Shown here one piece after another: positions 15,426 to 24,208 of a DNA stretch of 32,180 nt. The notes under the pieces were generated by a model. It had not been told where the DNA came from. It searched no databases and was given only the letters and a program-made list of their open reading frames with translations. Within the stretch, counting starts at the first letter, position 1; each line of letters starts with the position of its first letter. The stretch is from Microvirga zambiensis WSM3693 (GTDB taxonomy: Bacteria; Pseudomonadota; Alphaproteobacteria; Rhizobiales; Beijerinckiaceae), in the NCBI RefSeq assembly GCF_016735695.1, contig NZ_JAERQD010000058.1:1-32180 (forward strand). The letters are read 5' to 3'. The translations under genes and the position numbers were made by a program.

Positions 15426-16463
15426 TCAATTCACCTTGCGCTGGTCGGCAGCGGGGAGAAACTGCTCGGTGAACACGGCGTCCACCTCGGGCTTCGCCTT
15501 GTAATTGAAGGTGAGGCCGATCTGGTCGAGCGCCTTGGCGAAGCGGGTCTTGTCGATGCCCCCAAAACCGTTCTCCTTCACCCAAGGCGTGATCATGTTC
15601 TGATCGAGCACCATCTTGAGGCGCTCGAGCTCCACGTCCTTCTTGGCGACGTCGTTGCGCTTGATCACCGAATCGACCGCTGTTGAGGGATCCTTCACCG
15701 TGTCCTGCACGCCTTTCATGATCGCGCGCAAAAGACCCTTCACGGCCTCAGGCTTCTCCTGCGCGAATTTCTGCGAGACGATGATCGTGTTGCCGTAAAG
15801 ATCGACGCCGTAATCGCTCATCAACATCACGACGATGTCGTCCGCCGGCACGCCGCGCGACTTCAGGTTGATGTAGGACGACATGGAGAAGCCGAAGACC
15901 GCATCGACCTCGCCTTGCGCCAGCATCGGCTCGCGCACCGGGAAGCCCACGTTCTCGAACTTCATGGTCGAATCGTCGATCTTGTTCACGGCCTTGAAGA
16001 TCGGCCATTGCGCATAGGCGCCGTCGGCGGCCGGCGCGCCGAATTTCTTGCCCGCGAGGCTCGACACCTCCTTGGTGATGCCGCGGCTCTTGCGGCCGAT
16101 GAGGGCGAAGGGCGGACGGTCATAGATCACCATCACCGCCTTGATGTCGGTGCCGGGATTCTCGTCGCGGAAGCGCACGAGGGAATTCACGTCGCCGAAG
16201 CCCACATCGTAGGTGCCCGACGCCACGCGGGAGATCGGCTCGCGGGAGCCCGCCGCCGGATCGATCGTCACGTCCAGCCCCTCGGCTTTGAAATAGCCTT
16301 TGTCGATGGCAACCGCGAAGGGGGCTGCCGGGCCTTCCCAGCGCCAGTCGAGCGAAAACCGCACCGGGGTCTGGGCCTGGGCGGCGGCAGACCCGAGAAG
16401 CACGGCTGCGCCCGCCAGCATCCCCTTGATCCACGCAGCCTTCGTCGAACGATCCGCAAACAT
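15426..16463 (-). CDS. ABC transporter substrate-binding protein, NMT1/THI5-like family
   Basis: This periplasmic solute receptor has 345 residues. The signal peptide covers about residues 1-30 (hydrophobic AGAAVLLGSAAA, cleavage after AQA), and the mature domain begins VRFSLDWRWEG and continues with AVAIDKGYFKAEGLDV and VASGTYDVGFGD, typical of NMT1/THI5-like receptors of nitrate, taurine, sulfonate and pyrimidine-precursor importers. The ATG at 16463 is preceded by AGAGGTGA with a good spacing; an upstream in-frame start would add 25 basic residues ahead of the signal peptide and is rejected. It heads the operon with the ATPase and permease. The ligand cannot be deduced. Confidence 0.93.
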   Translation of the reverse strand: MFADRSTKAAWIKGMLAGAAVLLGSAAAQAQTPVRFSLDWRWEGPAAPFAVAIDKGYFKAEGLDVTIDPAAGSREPISRVASGTYDVGFGDVNSLVRFRDENPGTDIKAVMVIYDRPPFALIGRKSRGITKEVSSLAGKKFGAPAADGAYAQWPIFKAVNKIDDSTMKFENVGFPVREPMLAQGEVDAVFGFSMSSYINLKSRGVPADDIVVMLMSDYGVDLYGNTIIVSQKFAQEKPEAVKGLLRAIMKGVQDTVKDPSTAVDSVIKRNDVAKKDVELERLKMVLDQNMITPWVKENGFGGIDKTRFAKALDQIGLTFNYKAKPEVDAVFTEQFLPAADQRKVN

Positions 16464-16536
16464 TACCGTCACCTCTGATTTTTTATGATCGGGGGCGTGG
16501 TGACGCCGTTTTCGGCCACCTGCCCTGTTCTTGACC

Positions 16537-16565
16537 ATGCAACCAGATCACGGCCTCGGGTCAAG
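16537..16565 (-). promoter_or_regulatory. Possible promoter of the ABC importer operon
   Basis: On the minus strand CTTGAC (16560-16565) is a consensus alphaproteobacterial -35; 17 bases later TTGCAT (16537-16542) is a weaker -10. The leader of about 65 bases then contains a hairpin (GGTG-GCCG, loop AAAA, CGGC-gt-CACC; 16501-16522) before the AGAGGTGA ribosome binding site. Confidence 0.35.
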
Positions 16566-16765
16566 TCTCTTGCCCGGGCAACCCTGCCCGCGAGAAGGGC
16601 ATTTGACGAAAAATTGAGCAGAAACTCTCAAGGTCGAGACCCTTGACGGGTTCAGGGGCGCTCCCCACGTTGGACCCATCGGCGCCCGGGCCCCTCTGGC
16701 AGGATGCAGCATGCGACTGTGATGTCGGAGCCGATGCTTGAACAGAAGCAATCAAAGGTCCGGTT
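16566..16765 (+). other. Upstream region of terC with potential hairpins, no gene
   Basis: The space between the divergent binding-protein and terC start codons is 302 bases and holds no coding region. Towards terC I see small inverted pairs: TCAAGG/CCTTGA near 16628-16646, AGGGGC/GCCCCT near 16656-16696, and GCTT/AAGC near 16736-16749, then AAAGGT seven bases before the ATG. TerC genes elsewhere can be under yybP-ykoY manganese riboswitches; I looked for the conserved GGGGAGUA loop and did not find it. Confidence 0.3.
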
Positions 16766-17773
16766 ATGCCAGAATTCCTGCTTATGGAATGGCTGGGTAA
16801 GCCCGTCTGGATGTGGACGGCTTTCCTCAGCCTTGTCGTTTTTCTCCTCGCCTTCGATCTCGGTGTCCTGAACAGAAAGGACAGGGAGCTCGGCGTGAAG
16901 GAGAGTCTCCTGCTATCCCTCTTCTACATCGGCATCGCGACCGCCTTCGGTGCCTATATCTGGTGGTCTTTCGAGACCGGCCTGCTGGTGACCGAGGACG
17001 GCACGCACGCGGGCATCTCGTACTTCACGGGCTTCTTCATCGAGAAGTCCCTGTCGATCGACAACGTCTTCGTGATCTCGCTGATCTTCAGCTATTTCGC
17101 GATTCCCCGGAAATATCAGTATCGCGCTCTCGTCTGGGGCATCGTCGGCGTCATCGTCCTTCGCGGCATCATGATCGCGGTCGGTGCCGCTCTGGTGCAG
17201 GAATATTCCTGGATGCTCTATCTCTTCGGCGCCTTCCTCATCGCGACCGGCATCAAGATGCTGTTCGTGCCCGAGAGCGAGCCGAATATCGACAAGAACG
17301 CGATGGTCCGCTTCATGCGCAAGCACATGCGCGTGACGAACCGCCTGCACGATCAGCGCTTCTTCGTGCGCGAGCCCGATCCGAAATCCGGAAAGATCGT
17401 CACCTGGGCGACGCCGCTCTTCCTGGCGCTCGTGGTGATCAACGTCGCCGACCTGATCTTCGCGGTCGACTCGGTGCCGGCGATCTTCGCGATCACCACG
17501 GACACCTTCGTGGTCTATACCGCCAACATCATGGCGATCCTCGGCCTGCGTGCGCTCTACTTCGCGCTCGCCGCCATGGTGCACCGCTTCCACTACCTGA
17601 AATACGCGCTCGCGCTGGTGCTCGTCTTCATCGGCGGCAAGATCTTCTGGAACCAGCTCGTGGGCAAACTCGACCCGACCATCTCGCTCGGCGTAACGTT
17701 TACCCTGATCGCCGGCGGCGTCGTCTACTCGCTATGGAAGACGAGGAACGAGGAAGAGACGGTGACCGGGTAA
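16766..17773 (+). CDS. TerC family integral membrane protein (Alx-like)
   Basis: The 335-residue product has about nine hydrophobic helices and the acidic in-membrane residues typical of TerC proteins: D31 in FDLGVLNRK, E93 and D99 in EKSLSIDNVFV, and D229/D235 in DLIFAVDSVPAI. Members include E. coli Alx, implicated in manganese export, and TerC of tellurite-resistance clusters; no other ter genes are here, so a metal (manganese) role at the inner membrane is more likely than tellurite resistance. The ATG at 16766 is preceded by AAAGGT. It is followed at only 11 bases by double-hairpin repeat copy B and is convergent with the Lrp-type regulator. Confidence 0.93.
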   Translation: MPEFLLMEWLGKPVWMWTAFLSLVVFLLAFDLGVLNRKDRELGVKESLLLSLFYIGIATAFGAYIWWSFETGLLVTEDGTHAGISYFTGFFIEKSLSIDNVFVISLIFSYFAIPRKYQYRALVWGIVGVIVLRGIMIAVGAALVQEYSWMLYLFGAFLIATGIKMLFVPESEPNIDKNAMVRFMRKHMRVTNRLHDQRFFVREPDPKSGKIVTWATPLFLALVVINVADLIFAVDSVPAIFAITTDTFVVYTANIMAILGLRALYFALAAMVHRFHYLKYALALVLVFIGGKIFWNQLVGKLDPTISLGVTFTLIAGGVVYSLWKTRNEEETVTG

Positions 17774-17784
17774 ATCACCCTCTA

Positions 17785-17873
17785 CGTCATCACCGGCCGC
17801 GTGCCGGTGATCTCGTTTGGAAAGGTGCTGCGTTCTTCCGATCGAGATGGCCGGGCCACGCCCGGCCATGACG
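17785..17873. repeat. Double-hairpin convergent-gene repeat, copy B
   Basis: The element comprises hairpins ATCACCGGC/GCCGGTGAT at 17789-17811 (loop CGCGT) and ATGGCCGGG/CCCGGCCAT at 17847-17869 (loop CCACG), bounded by CGTCAT and ATGACG. It lies 11 bases from the terC stop and 11 bases from the lrp-type gene stop. Confidence 0.9.
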
Positions 17874-17884
17874 TCGTGGGAAGG

Positions 17885-18346
17885 TCACACCGGCAGCATC
17901 CCGTCGCTCTTCACCTCCTCCATCACCGCATAGGTGCGCGTTTCCTTCACGCCGGGAAGGGCGAGAAGGATTTCTCCCAGGAAGTGGCGGTAGGCGGCCA
18001 TGTCGGCGACGCGAGTCTTGACCAGATAGTCGAACCCGCCCGCCACCATATGGCACTCGAGAACCTCGGGCGCCCGCTTCACGGCGGCGGCGAATTTCTC
18101 GAACACGTCCGCCGTCGTCTTGTCGAGGGAAACCTCCACGAAGACCAGAAGCCCAAGCCCGAGCCGGTGCGGATCGAGCCTTGCGCCGTAGCCGGCGATC
18201 ACCCCCTCCCGCTGCAGCCGCTTGACCCGCTCGCCTGTGGAGGTCGGCGACAGCCCGACCTTTTCCGCAAGCTCGACCGTCGCGATGCGGCCATCGGCCT
18301 GGAGAGCCTTGAGGATCTTGCGATCGATCCGGTCTAAATCCGTCAT
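17885..18346 (-). CDS. putR: Lrp/AsnC family transcriptional regulator, probable proline-responsive PutR
   Basis: This 153-residue DNA-binding protein has an N-terminal winged helix-turn-helix (DRIDRKILKALQADGR, then VELAEKVGLSPTSTGERVKRL, about residues 5-44) and a C-terminal RAM ligand-binding domain (about 63-140) with GGFDYLV at 103-109. It is divergent from putA across 114 bases. In Agrobacterium and Rhodobacter an Lrp-type protein named PutR, encoded divergently from putA, activates putA in response to proline; this arrangement and the lack of a DNA-binding domain in the adjacent PutA make the same role likely here. I start at the ATG at 18346 rather than a GTG two codons upstream, because GATGGG is better spaced for the ATG. 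The symbol rests on context and is inference. Confidence 0.88.
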   Translation of the reverse strand: MTDLDRIDRKILKALQADGRIATVELAEKVGLSPTSTGERVKRLQREGVIAGYGARLDPHRLGLGLLVFVEVSLDKTTADVFEKFAAAVKRAPEVLECHMVAGGFDYLVKTRVADMAAYRHFLGEILLALPGVKETRTYAVMEEVKSDGMLPV

Positions 18347-18383
18347 TGTCACGGCCCATCAATATTTTCTCCGCCGTTCCTAA

Positions 18384-18404
18384 GGCAGAATTGCTGATTT
18401 TGCC
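18384..18404. promoter_or_regulatory. Candidate PutR operator between putR and putA
   Basis: GGCAGAATT and GATTTTGCC flank the triplet GCT; seven of nine positions are symmetric. An AT-rich-centred imperfect palindrome of this size suits an Lrp dimer. A TATATT hexamer at 18429-18434 without a good -35 could be the -10 of putA, placing the palindrome near -47, where an activator would act. Confidence 0.4.
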
Positions 18405-18460
18405 ATCGAAACACGCCCGGCAGCCTCATATATTCCCGGAAACATCCAGAGGATCCCCCG

Positions 18461-21400
18461 ATGCGCCCTGCCACCAGCCCGGCCCTGCCCTTCAACCCGC
18501 CTTACGCCGAGGACGACAAAGCCCTTGCCAGCCGGCTCCTTGCCGGCGCGTGGCTCTCGCCAGAGCGGGAGAAGCGCGTCGACGCGCAGGCCACCCGCCT
18601 GATCGAGGCGATCCGCGCCAAGGGCGGCGGGCTCGGCGGCGTCGAGGAGATGCTGCGCGAGTATGCGCTTTCCACCAAGGAGGGCCTCGCCCTCATGGTG
18701 CTGGCCGAGGCCCTGTTGCGGGTGCCCGATGCCGCCACCGCCGACCGGCTGATCGAGGACAAGCTCGGCCAAGCCGATTTCGCCGGCCACGAGGCGAAGT
18801 CCGATGCCTTCCTCGTCTCGGCCTCGGCCTGGGCGCTCGGCATCACGGCCCGCATCATCCAGCCCGGCGAGACGCCGGAGAGCATTCTGGGCCAGCTCAC
18901 CAAGCGCCTCGGCCTGCCTGCCGTGCGCACCGCCACGCGCCAGGCCATGCGGGTGATGGGCAACCATTTCGTGCTCGGACAAACCATCGAGGAAGCGCTC
19001 AAGCGCGCCGGCTCCTCGAAAGGCCGCGTCTACCGCTATTCCTTCGACATGCTGGGCGAAGGGGCCCGGACCGCCGAGGATGCCCGTCGCTATTTCGAAT
19101 CTTACGCCTCCGCCATCGACGCCATCGGCCGCTCCGCCGGCAACGAGCCGCTGCCGAACCGTCCCGGCATCTCGGTAAAACTTTCCGCACTCCATCCGCG
19201 CTACGAGGCCACGAGCCGCGAGCGGGTGATGCGCGAATTGGTGCCGCTCACGATCGCCCTGGCGCAGAAGGCCAAATCCTACGATCTTAATTTCACCATC
19301 GATGCGGAGGAGGCCGACCGTCTCGAACTGTCGCTCGAGGTGATCGAGGCGGTGCTCGCCGATCCCTCGCTCGCCGACTGGAAGGGTTTCGGGCTCGCGA
19401 TCCAGGCTTACCAGAAGCGTGCCGGCTCGGTGATCGATGCCATCGCCGCCATGGCCGAACGCTACGACCGCCAGCTCATGGTGCGCCTCGTGAAGGGCGC
19501 CTATTGGGACACGGAGGTGAAACGCGCCCAGGAGCGCGGGCTCGACGATTATCCGGTCTTCACCCGCAAGGCGATGACCGACCTTCACTACATGGCGTGC
19601 GCCGAGAAGATGCTGTCCTTACGCCCGCGCATCTATCCGCAATTCGCCACCCACAACGCGCTCACCGTCGCCTCCATCATCGAGCGCGCCGGCGGCACGG
19701 AGGGCTACGAGTTCCAGCGCCTGCACGGCATGGGCGAGGCGCTCTATGCGCGCCTTCTGGAAGACAATCCGGGTCTCGCCTGCCGCGCCTATGCGCCGGT
19801 CGGCGGCCATCGCGACCTTCTCGCCTATCTCGTGCGCCGCCTCTTGGAGAACGGTGCCAATTCCTCCTTCGTCTCGGTGGCAGCCGACACCAACGTGCCG
19901 GTCGAGGCTCTTTTGAAGCGTCCGGCCGACATCATCGTGTCGGCCGACAAGGCGCGCCATCCCAAGCTGCCGCTGCCGCGCGATCTCTATGGGCCCGAGC
20001 GCGCGAATTCGAAAGGCGTCGAGTTCGGCCATCAGGCCTCGCTCGACGCGCTGCTGGCCGAGATCAGGAAGTTTGCGCAGCAAAACTATAGGGCCGAGCC
20101 GCTGATCGACGGCAAGGCGGCCTCCGGCACGTCGCGCCCGCTCATCAGCCCCATCGACGGCAGCACGGTCGCAGGTCAGGTGACGGAAGCCTCGCCCGAG
20201 GTCGCCGATCGCGCCATGTCTGCTGCCCATGCCGGTTTCGCCAAGTGGAGCCGCACGGATGCCGCGACCCGCGCCAAGGCGCTGCAGCACGCGGCCGATC
20301 TCTTGGAGGAGCGGCGCGGTGCGCTGCTTCATCTGCTGCAGGTCGAGGCCGGCAAGACTCTCGACGACTCGCTCTCGGAAGTGCGCGAAGCGGTCGATTT
20401 CCTGCGTTACTACGCCGTCCAGGGCAAAGCCCTCTTCGGCGCGGGCGAGGCGATGCCGGGACCGACCGGCGAGAGCAACGTGCTGCGCCTGCGCGGACGC
20501 GGCGTGTTCGTCGCGATCTCGCCCTGGAATTTCCCGCTCGCGATCTTTCTGGGCCAGGTCGGCGCCGCGCTGATGGCCGGCAACGCCGTCGTGGCGAAGC
20601 CCGCCGAGCAGACGCCGTTGATCGCCGATCTCGCCGTGCGCATCCTGCACGAGGCCGGCGTGCCGAAGACAGCGCTTCATCTCGTGCCCGGCGACGGCCG
20701 CGTCGGTGCGCGCCTCGTCGAGCACAAGGACGTTGCTGGCGTGGTCTTCACCGGCTCGACCGAGGTTGCCCGCATCATCAACCGCACCCTTGCCGGCAAG
20801 GATGCGGCCATCGTGCCGCTGATCGCCGAGACCGGCGGCATCAATGCGATGATCGTCGACGCCACCGCCCTGCCCGAGCAGGTGGCCGACGATGTGGTGA
20901 TGTCCGCCTTCCGATCCGCCGGTCAGCGCTGCTCGGCCCTGCGCCTGCTCTGCGTGCAGGATGACGTGGCCGATCGCATGATCGAGATGATCGCCGGCAA
21001 CGCCCGCGAGCTGAAGATCGGCGATCCGCGCGAGATCTCGACACAGGTCGGTCCGGTGATCGACAGCGAGGCGAAGGACAAGCTCGATGCGCATATTGCT
21101 TCAATGAAGCGCTCCGCGAAGGTGCACTACGCGGGCGAGGCGCCGGTGGCCGGCACCTATGTGGCGCCCCACATCTTCGAGCTCAGCAAGCCGCATGATC
21201 TCGCACAGGAGGTGTTCGGCCCCGTGCTGCACGTGGTGCGCTACAAGGCTGGTCGCCTCGGCGACGTGCTGCAGGCCATCGAGGGCACCGGCTACGGCCT
21301 GACGCTCGGCGTGCATTCGCGCATCGATGCCACGGTGGAGCGCGTGGTCGAGGCGCTTTCCGTCGGCAACGTCTACGTCAACCGCAACATGATCGGCGCG

Positions 21401-21559
21401 GTGGTCGGCGTGCAGCCCTTCGGCGGTCACGGCCTTTCCGGCACCGGTCCCAAGGCTGGCGGGCCGCATTACCTCCTGCGCTTCGCCACCGAGCAGACGG
21501 TGACGATCAACACCGCGGCTGCCGGCGGCAACGCGAACCTGATTGCGATGGGGGAGTAG
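18461..21559 (+). CDS. putA: Bifunctional proline dehydrogenase / L-glutamate gamma-semialdehyde dehydrogenase PutA
   Basis: PutA oxidises proline to P5C with FAD and quinone, then P5C/glutamate semialdehyde to glutamate with NAD+. The 1032-residue product has a helical N-terminal region, a PRODH barrel (about 180-480, with VRLVKGAYWDTEVK at 341-354 and the proline-carboxylate arginines R459-R460), and an aldehyde dehydrogenase domain (about 545-1020) with FTGSTEVA, E790 and catalytic C824 in GQRCSAL, and EVFGPVL at 917. It lacks the N-terminal ribbon-helix-helix of trifunctional PutA (about 1300 residues), so it is the short, non-regulatory type known from Bradyrhizobium and should not repress its own gene; the divergent Lrp-type protein probably does the control. 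The ATG has GAGG upstream. Confidence 0.97.
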   Translation: MRPATSPALPFNPPYAEDDKALASRLLAGAWLSPEREKRVDAQATRLIEAIRAKGGGLGGVEEMLREYALSTKEGLALMVLAEALLRVPDAATADRLIEDKLGQADFAGHEAKSDAFLVSASAWALGITARIIQPGETPESILGQLTKRLGLPAVRTATRQAMRVMGNHFVLGQTIEEALKRAGSSKGRVYRYSFDMLGEGARTAEDARRYFESYASAIDAIGRSAGNEPLPNRPGISVKLSALHPRYEATSRERVMRELVPLTIALAQKAKSYDLNFTIDAEEADRLELSLEVIEAVLADPSLADWKGFGLAIQAYQKRAGSVIDAIAAMAERYDRQLMVRLVKGAYWDTEVKRAQERGLDDYPVFTRKAMTDLHYMACAEKMLSLRPRIYPQFATHNALTVASIIERAGGTEGYEFQRLHGMGEALYARLLEDNPGLACRAYAPVGGHRDLLAYLVRRLLENGANSSFVSVAADTNVPVEALLKRPADIIVSADKARHPKLPLPRDLYGPERANSKGVEFGHQASLDALLAEIRKFAQQNYRAEPLIDGKAASGTSRPLISPIDGSTVAGQVTEASPEVADRAMSAAHAGFAKWSRTDAATRAKALQHAADLLEERRGALLHLLQVEAGKTLDDSLSEVREAVDFLRYYAVQGKALFGAGEAMPGPTGESNVLRLRGRGVFVAISPWNFPLAIFLGQVGAALMAGNAVVAKPAEQTPLIADLAVRILHEAGVPKTALHLVPGDGRVGARLVEHKDVAGVVFTGSTEVARIINRTLAGKDAAIVPLIAETGGINAMIVDATALPEQVADDVVMSAFRSAGQRCSALRLLCVQDDVADRMIEMIAGNARELKIGDPREISTQVGPVIDSEAKDKLDAHIASMKRSAKVHYAGEAPVAGTYVAPHIFELSKPHDLAQEVFGPVLHVVRYKAGRLGDVLQAIEGTGYGLTLGVHSRIDATVERVVEALSVGNVYVNRNMIGAVVGVQPFGGHGLSGTGPKAGGPHYLLRFATEQTVTINTAAAGGNANLIAMGE

Positions 21560-21568
21560 GCCCCCTCA

Positions 21569-21658
21569 CGTCATCACCGGCCTCGTGCCGGTGATCTCGA
21601 TTCGAAAGGCGTCGTGTCTCACAAAATCGGGATGGCCGGGACAAGCCCGGCCATGACG
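21569..21658. repeat. Double-hairpin convergent-gene repeat, copy C
   Basis: The element comprises hairpins ATCACCGGC/GCCGGTGAT at 21573-21595 (loop CTCGT) and ATGGCCGGG/CCCGGCCAT at 21632-21654 (loop ACAAG), bounded by CGTCAT and ATGACG. It lies nine bases from the putA stop and nine bases from the stop of the LigT-like gene, in the same orientation as copy B. Confidence 0.9.
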
Positions 21659-21667
21659 CGAGGGATT

Positions 21668-22183
21668 TCACCCGGCTGGGAAGCTGAAGCTGCGCACCGT
21701 CTCCCACGGTCCGCCACGATACCACCAGAGCTCAAGCCCGGTAGCCTCGACCTGAAACGGTTCAAAACTCTCGCATAGCTCTTCCAACAGAGCTCTCGCC
21801 TGTGTGGGATCGACCTTGTTCTGCACCGTCACATGCGGTTGGTGGTTCTGCCGGTCCTGCGACTTGAGCCGGTCGTTCCATGCCAGTGCAAGCTGCCTGC
21901 GCAGCTGCGCCAGTTCCGTCGACTCGAGGGCGTAGGCGACGCCGCGGCCGAGGGAGCGCAGGCCTGTCACGTCGAGAGTAAATGGTCGCCGATCCGAAGT
22001 GCAGGCCTCGATCTCGCGCATGATCGCCGCGAGATACTCGCCCGGCAAGGCATGAAACAGCGTGAGATGGGCCGGGATGAAATTGCGCTCGGGCGGAAAG
22101 TAGCGCCGCCTCTGCGCATCGAAGAAGGCGAAGGAGCGTTCGTCGAGCTGTAGCGTGAGGATGAGCGGCGCGGGCTGGTACAT
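21668..22183 (-). CDS. 2'-5' RNA ligase family protein (2H phosphoesterase, LigT-like)
   Basis: The 171-residue product has the two HxT motifs that define 2H phosphoesterases, HLT at 39-41 (PAHLTLFH) and HVT at 117-119 (QPHVTVQN), spaced as in the family. Such proteins open or form 2'-5' or cyclic phosphodiester bonds of RNA ends or nucleotides; the physiological substrate here is unknown. I start at the ATG at 22183 (MYQPAPLILTLQLDE). A TTG start seven codons upstream would lie within the atpC terminator stem. The ATG follows that terminator directly and has no visible ribosome binding site, so expression may depend on readthrough from the atp operon or on an unrecognised promoter. Confidence 0.83.
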   Translation of the reverse strand: MYQPAPLILTLQLDERSFAFFDAQRRRYFPPERNFIPAHLTLFHALPGEYLAAIMREIEACTSDRRPFTLDVTGLRSLGRGVAYALESTELAQLRRQLALAWNDRLKSQDRQNHQPHVTVQNKVDPTQARALLEELCESFEPFQVEATGLELWWYRGGPWETVRSFSFPAG

Positions 22184-22186
22184 GAA

Positions 22187-22213
22187 ACAAAAAACCCGGC
22201 TCAAGGCCGGGTT
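22187..22213 (-). terminator. Rho-independent terminator of the atp operon
   Basis: On the minus strand AACCCGGC, loop CTTGA, GCCGGGTT is followed by a run of T residues (complement of the A run at 22189-22194). It lies 28 bases beyond the atpC stop and is a classic intrinsic terminator. Its T tract ends about five bases before the ATG of the LigT-like gene. Confidence 0.85.
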
Positions 22214-22240
22214 GTTTCAGAGTGGAGGCTTGAAAGTGCC

Positions 22241-22642
22241 TCAAAAGTTCAGCGCCGCCTTGGCTTCGCGCAGCTGTGCGATCGCCGATTCGGCTGCTTG
22301 CCTGGCGGCCGGTTCGTTGGTGGCATCCCAGTGCATTTCGGCAGTCAGGATCTCCTGGTCGAGGATGTCCTGGGTCAGCTCCTCCTCGGGAAGAGCGCGC
22401 TCGGCGAGAACCGTGAGGCCGTTCTGGTTCACGTCGGCGAAGCCGCCGCGCACGAGAACGCGGCGTCCGTTGCCGGGCGTGCTGGTGACGACGAGGAACC
22501 CGGTCTTGAGGGTGGTCATCACCGGCGAATGGCCGGCCAGAACCGTCATGTCGCCCTCGGTCGCCGGCAGCACGACGGCGTCGACCTCACCGGAGAACAG
22601 CACGCGCTCGGGAGAGACGAGTTCGAAATTGAAGGTAGCCAT
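22241..22642 (-). CDS. atpC: F1 ATP synthase subunit epsilon
   Basis: Epsilon is part of the central stalk of the F1 motor, where it couples rotation and inhibits ATP hydrolysis. The 133-residue product begins MATFNFELVSPERVLFSGEV, contains TEGDMTVLAGHSP and GGFADV, and ends in a shorter helical domain (EPAARQAAESAIAQLREA); length and motifs are normal. GAGGAG stands about six bases before the ATG. It is the last gene of the atpHAGDC operon, separated from atpD by 105 bases that contain a strong hairpin, and followed by an intrinsic terminator. Confidence 0.96.
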   Translation of the reverse strand: MATFNFELVSPERVLFSGEVDAVVLPATEGDMTVLAGHSPVMTTLKTGFLVVTSTPGNGRRVLVRGGFADVNQNGLTVLAERALPEEELTQDILDQEILTAEMHWDATNEPAARQAAESAIAQLREAKAALNF

Positions 22643-22705
22643 CTGAGCTCCTCGTCATCCCGATCGGCGACCGGGAATCGTTTGGGAGATACGCTTGGAT
22701 ACGAG

Positions 22706-22733
22706 CATCCCGGAGCGTGAACGCTCCGGGATG
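22706..22733 (-). other. Strong intercistronic hairpin between atpD and atpC
   Basis: Thirteen bases, CATCCCGGAGCGT (22706-22718), are perfectly complementary to ACGCTCCGGGATG (22721-22733) with only GA between them. The hairpin starts 14 bases beyond the atpD stop codon. No T run follows, so it is probably not a terminator; it may protect or process the mRNA upstream of atpC. It could also be a degenerate member of an intergenic palindrome family. Confidence 0.7.
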
Positions 22734-22747
22734 TCGCTTAACGTGAA

Positions 22748-24187
<1,440 letters not shown>

Positions 24188-24208
24188 GTGAGGCTCCTCT
24201 CGGATTCG

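Noticed and set aside
16601..16765. yybP-ykoY manganese riboswitch before terC
   Set aside because: The conserved GGGGAGUA loop was not found, so only generic hairpins can be claimed.
16766..17773. Tellurite resistance operon
   Set aside because: Only a TerC-family gene is present; no terA, terB, terD or terZ genes are adjacent.
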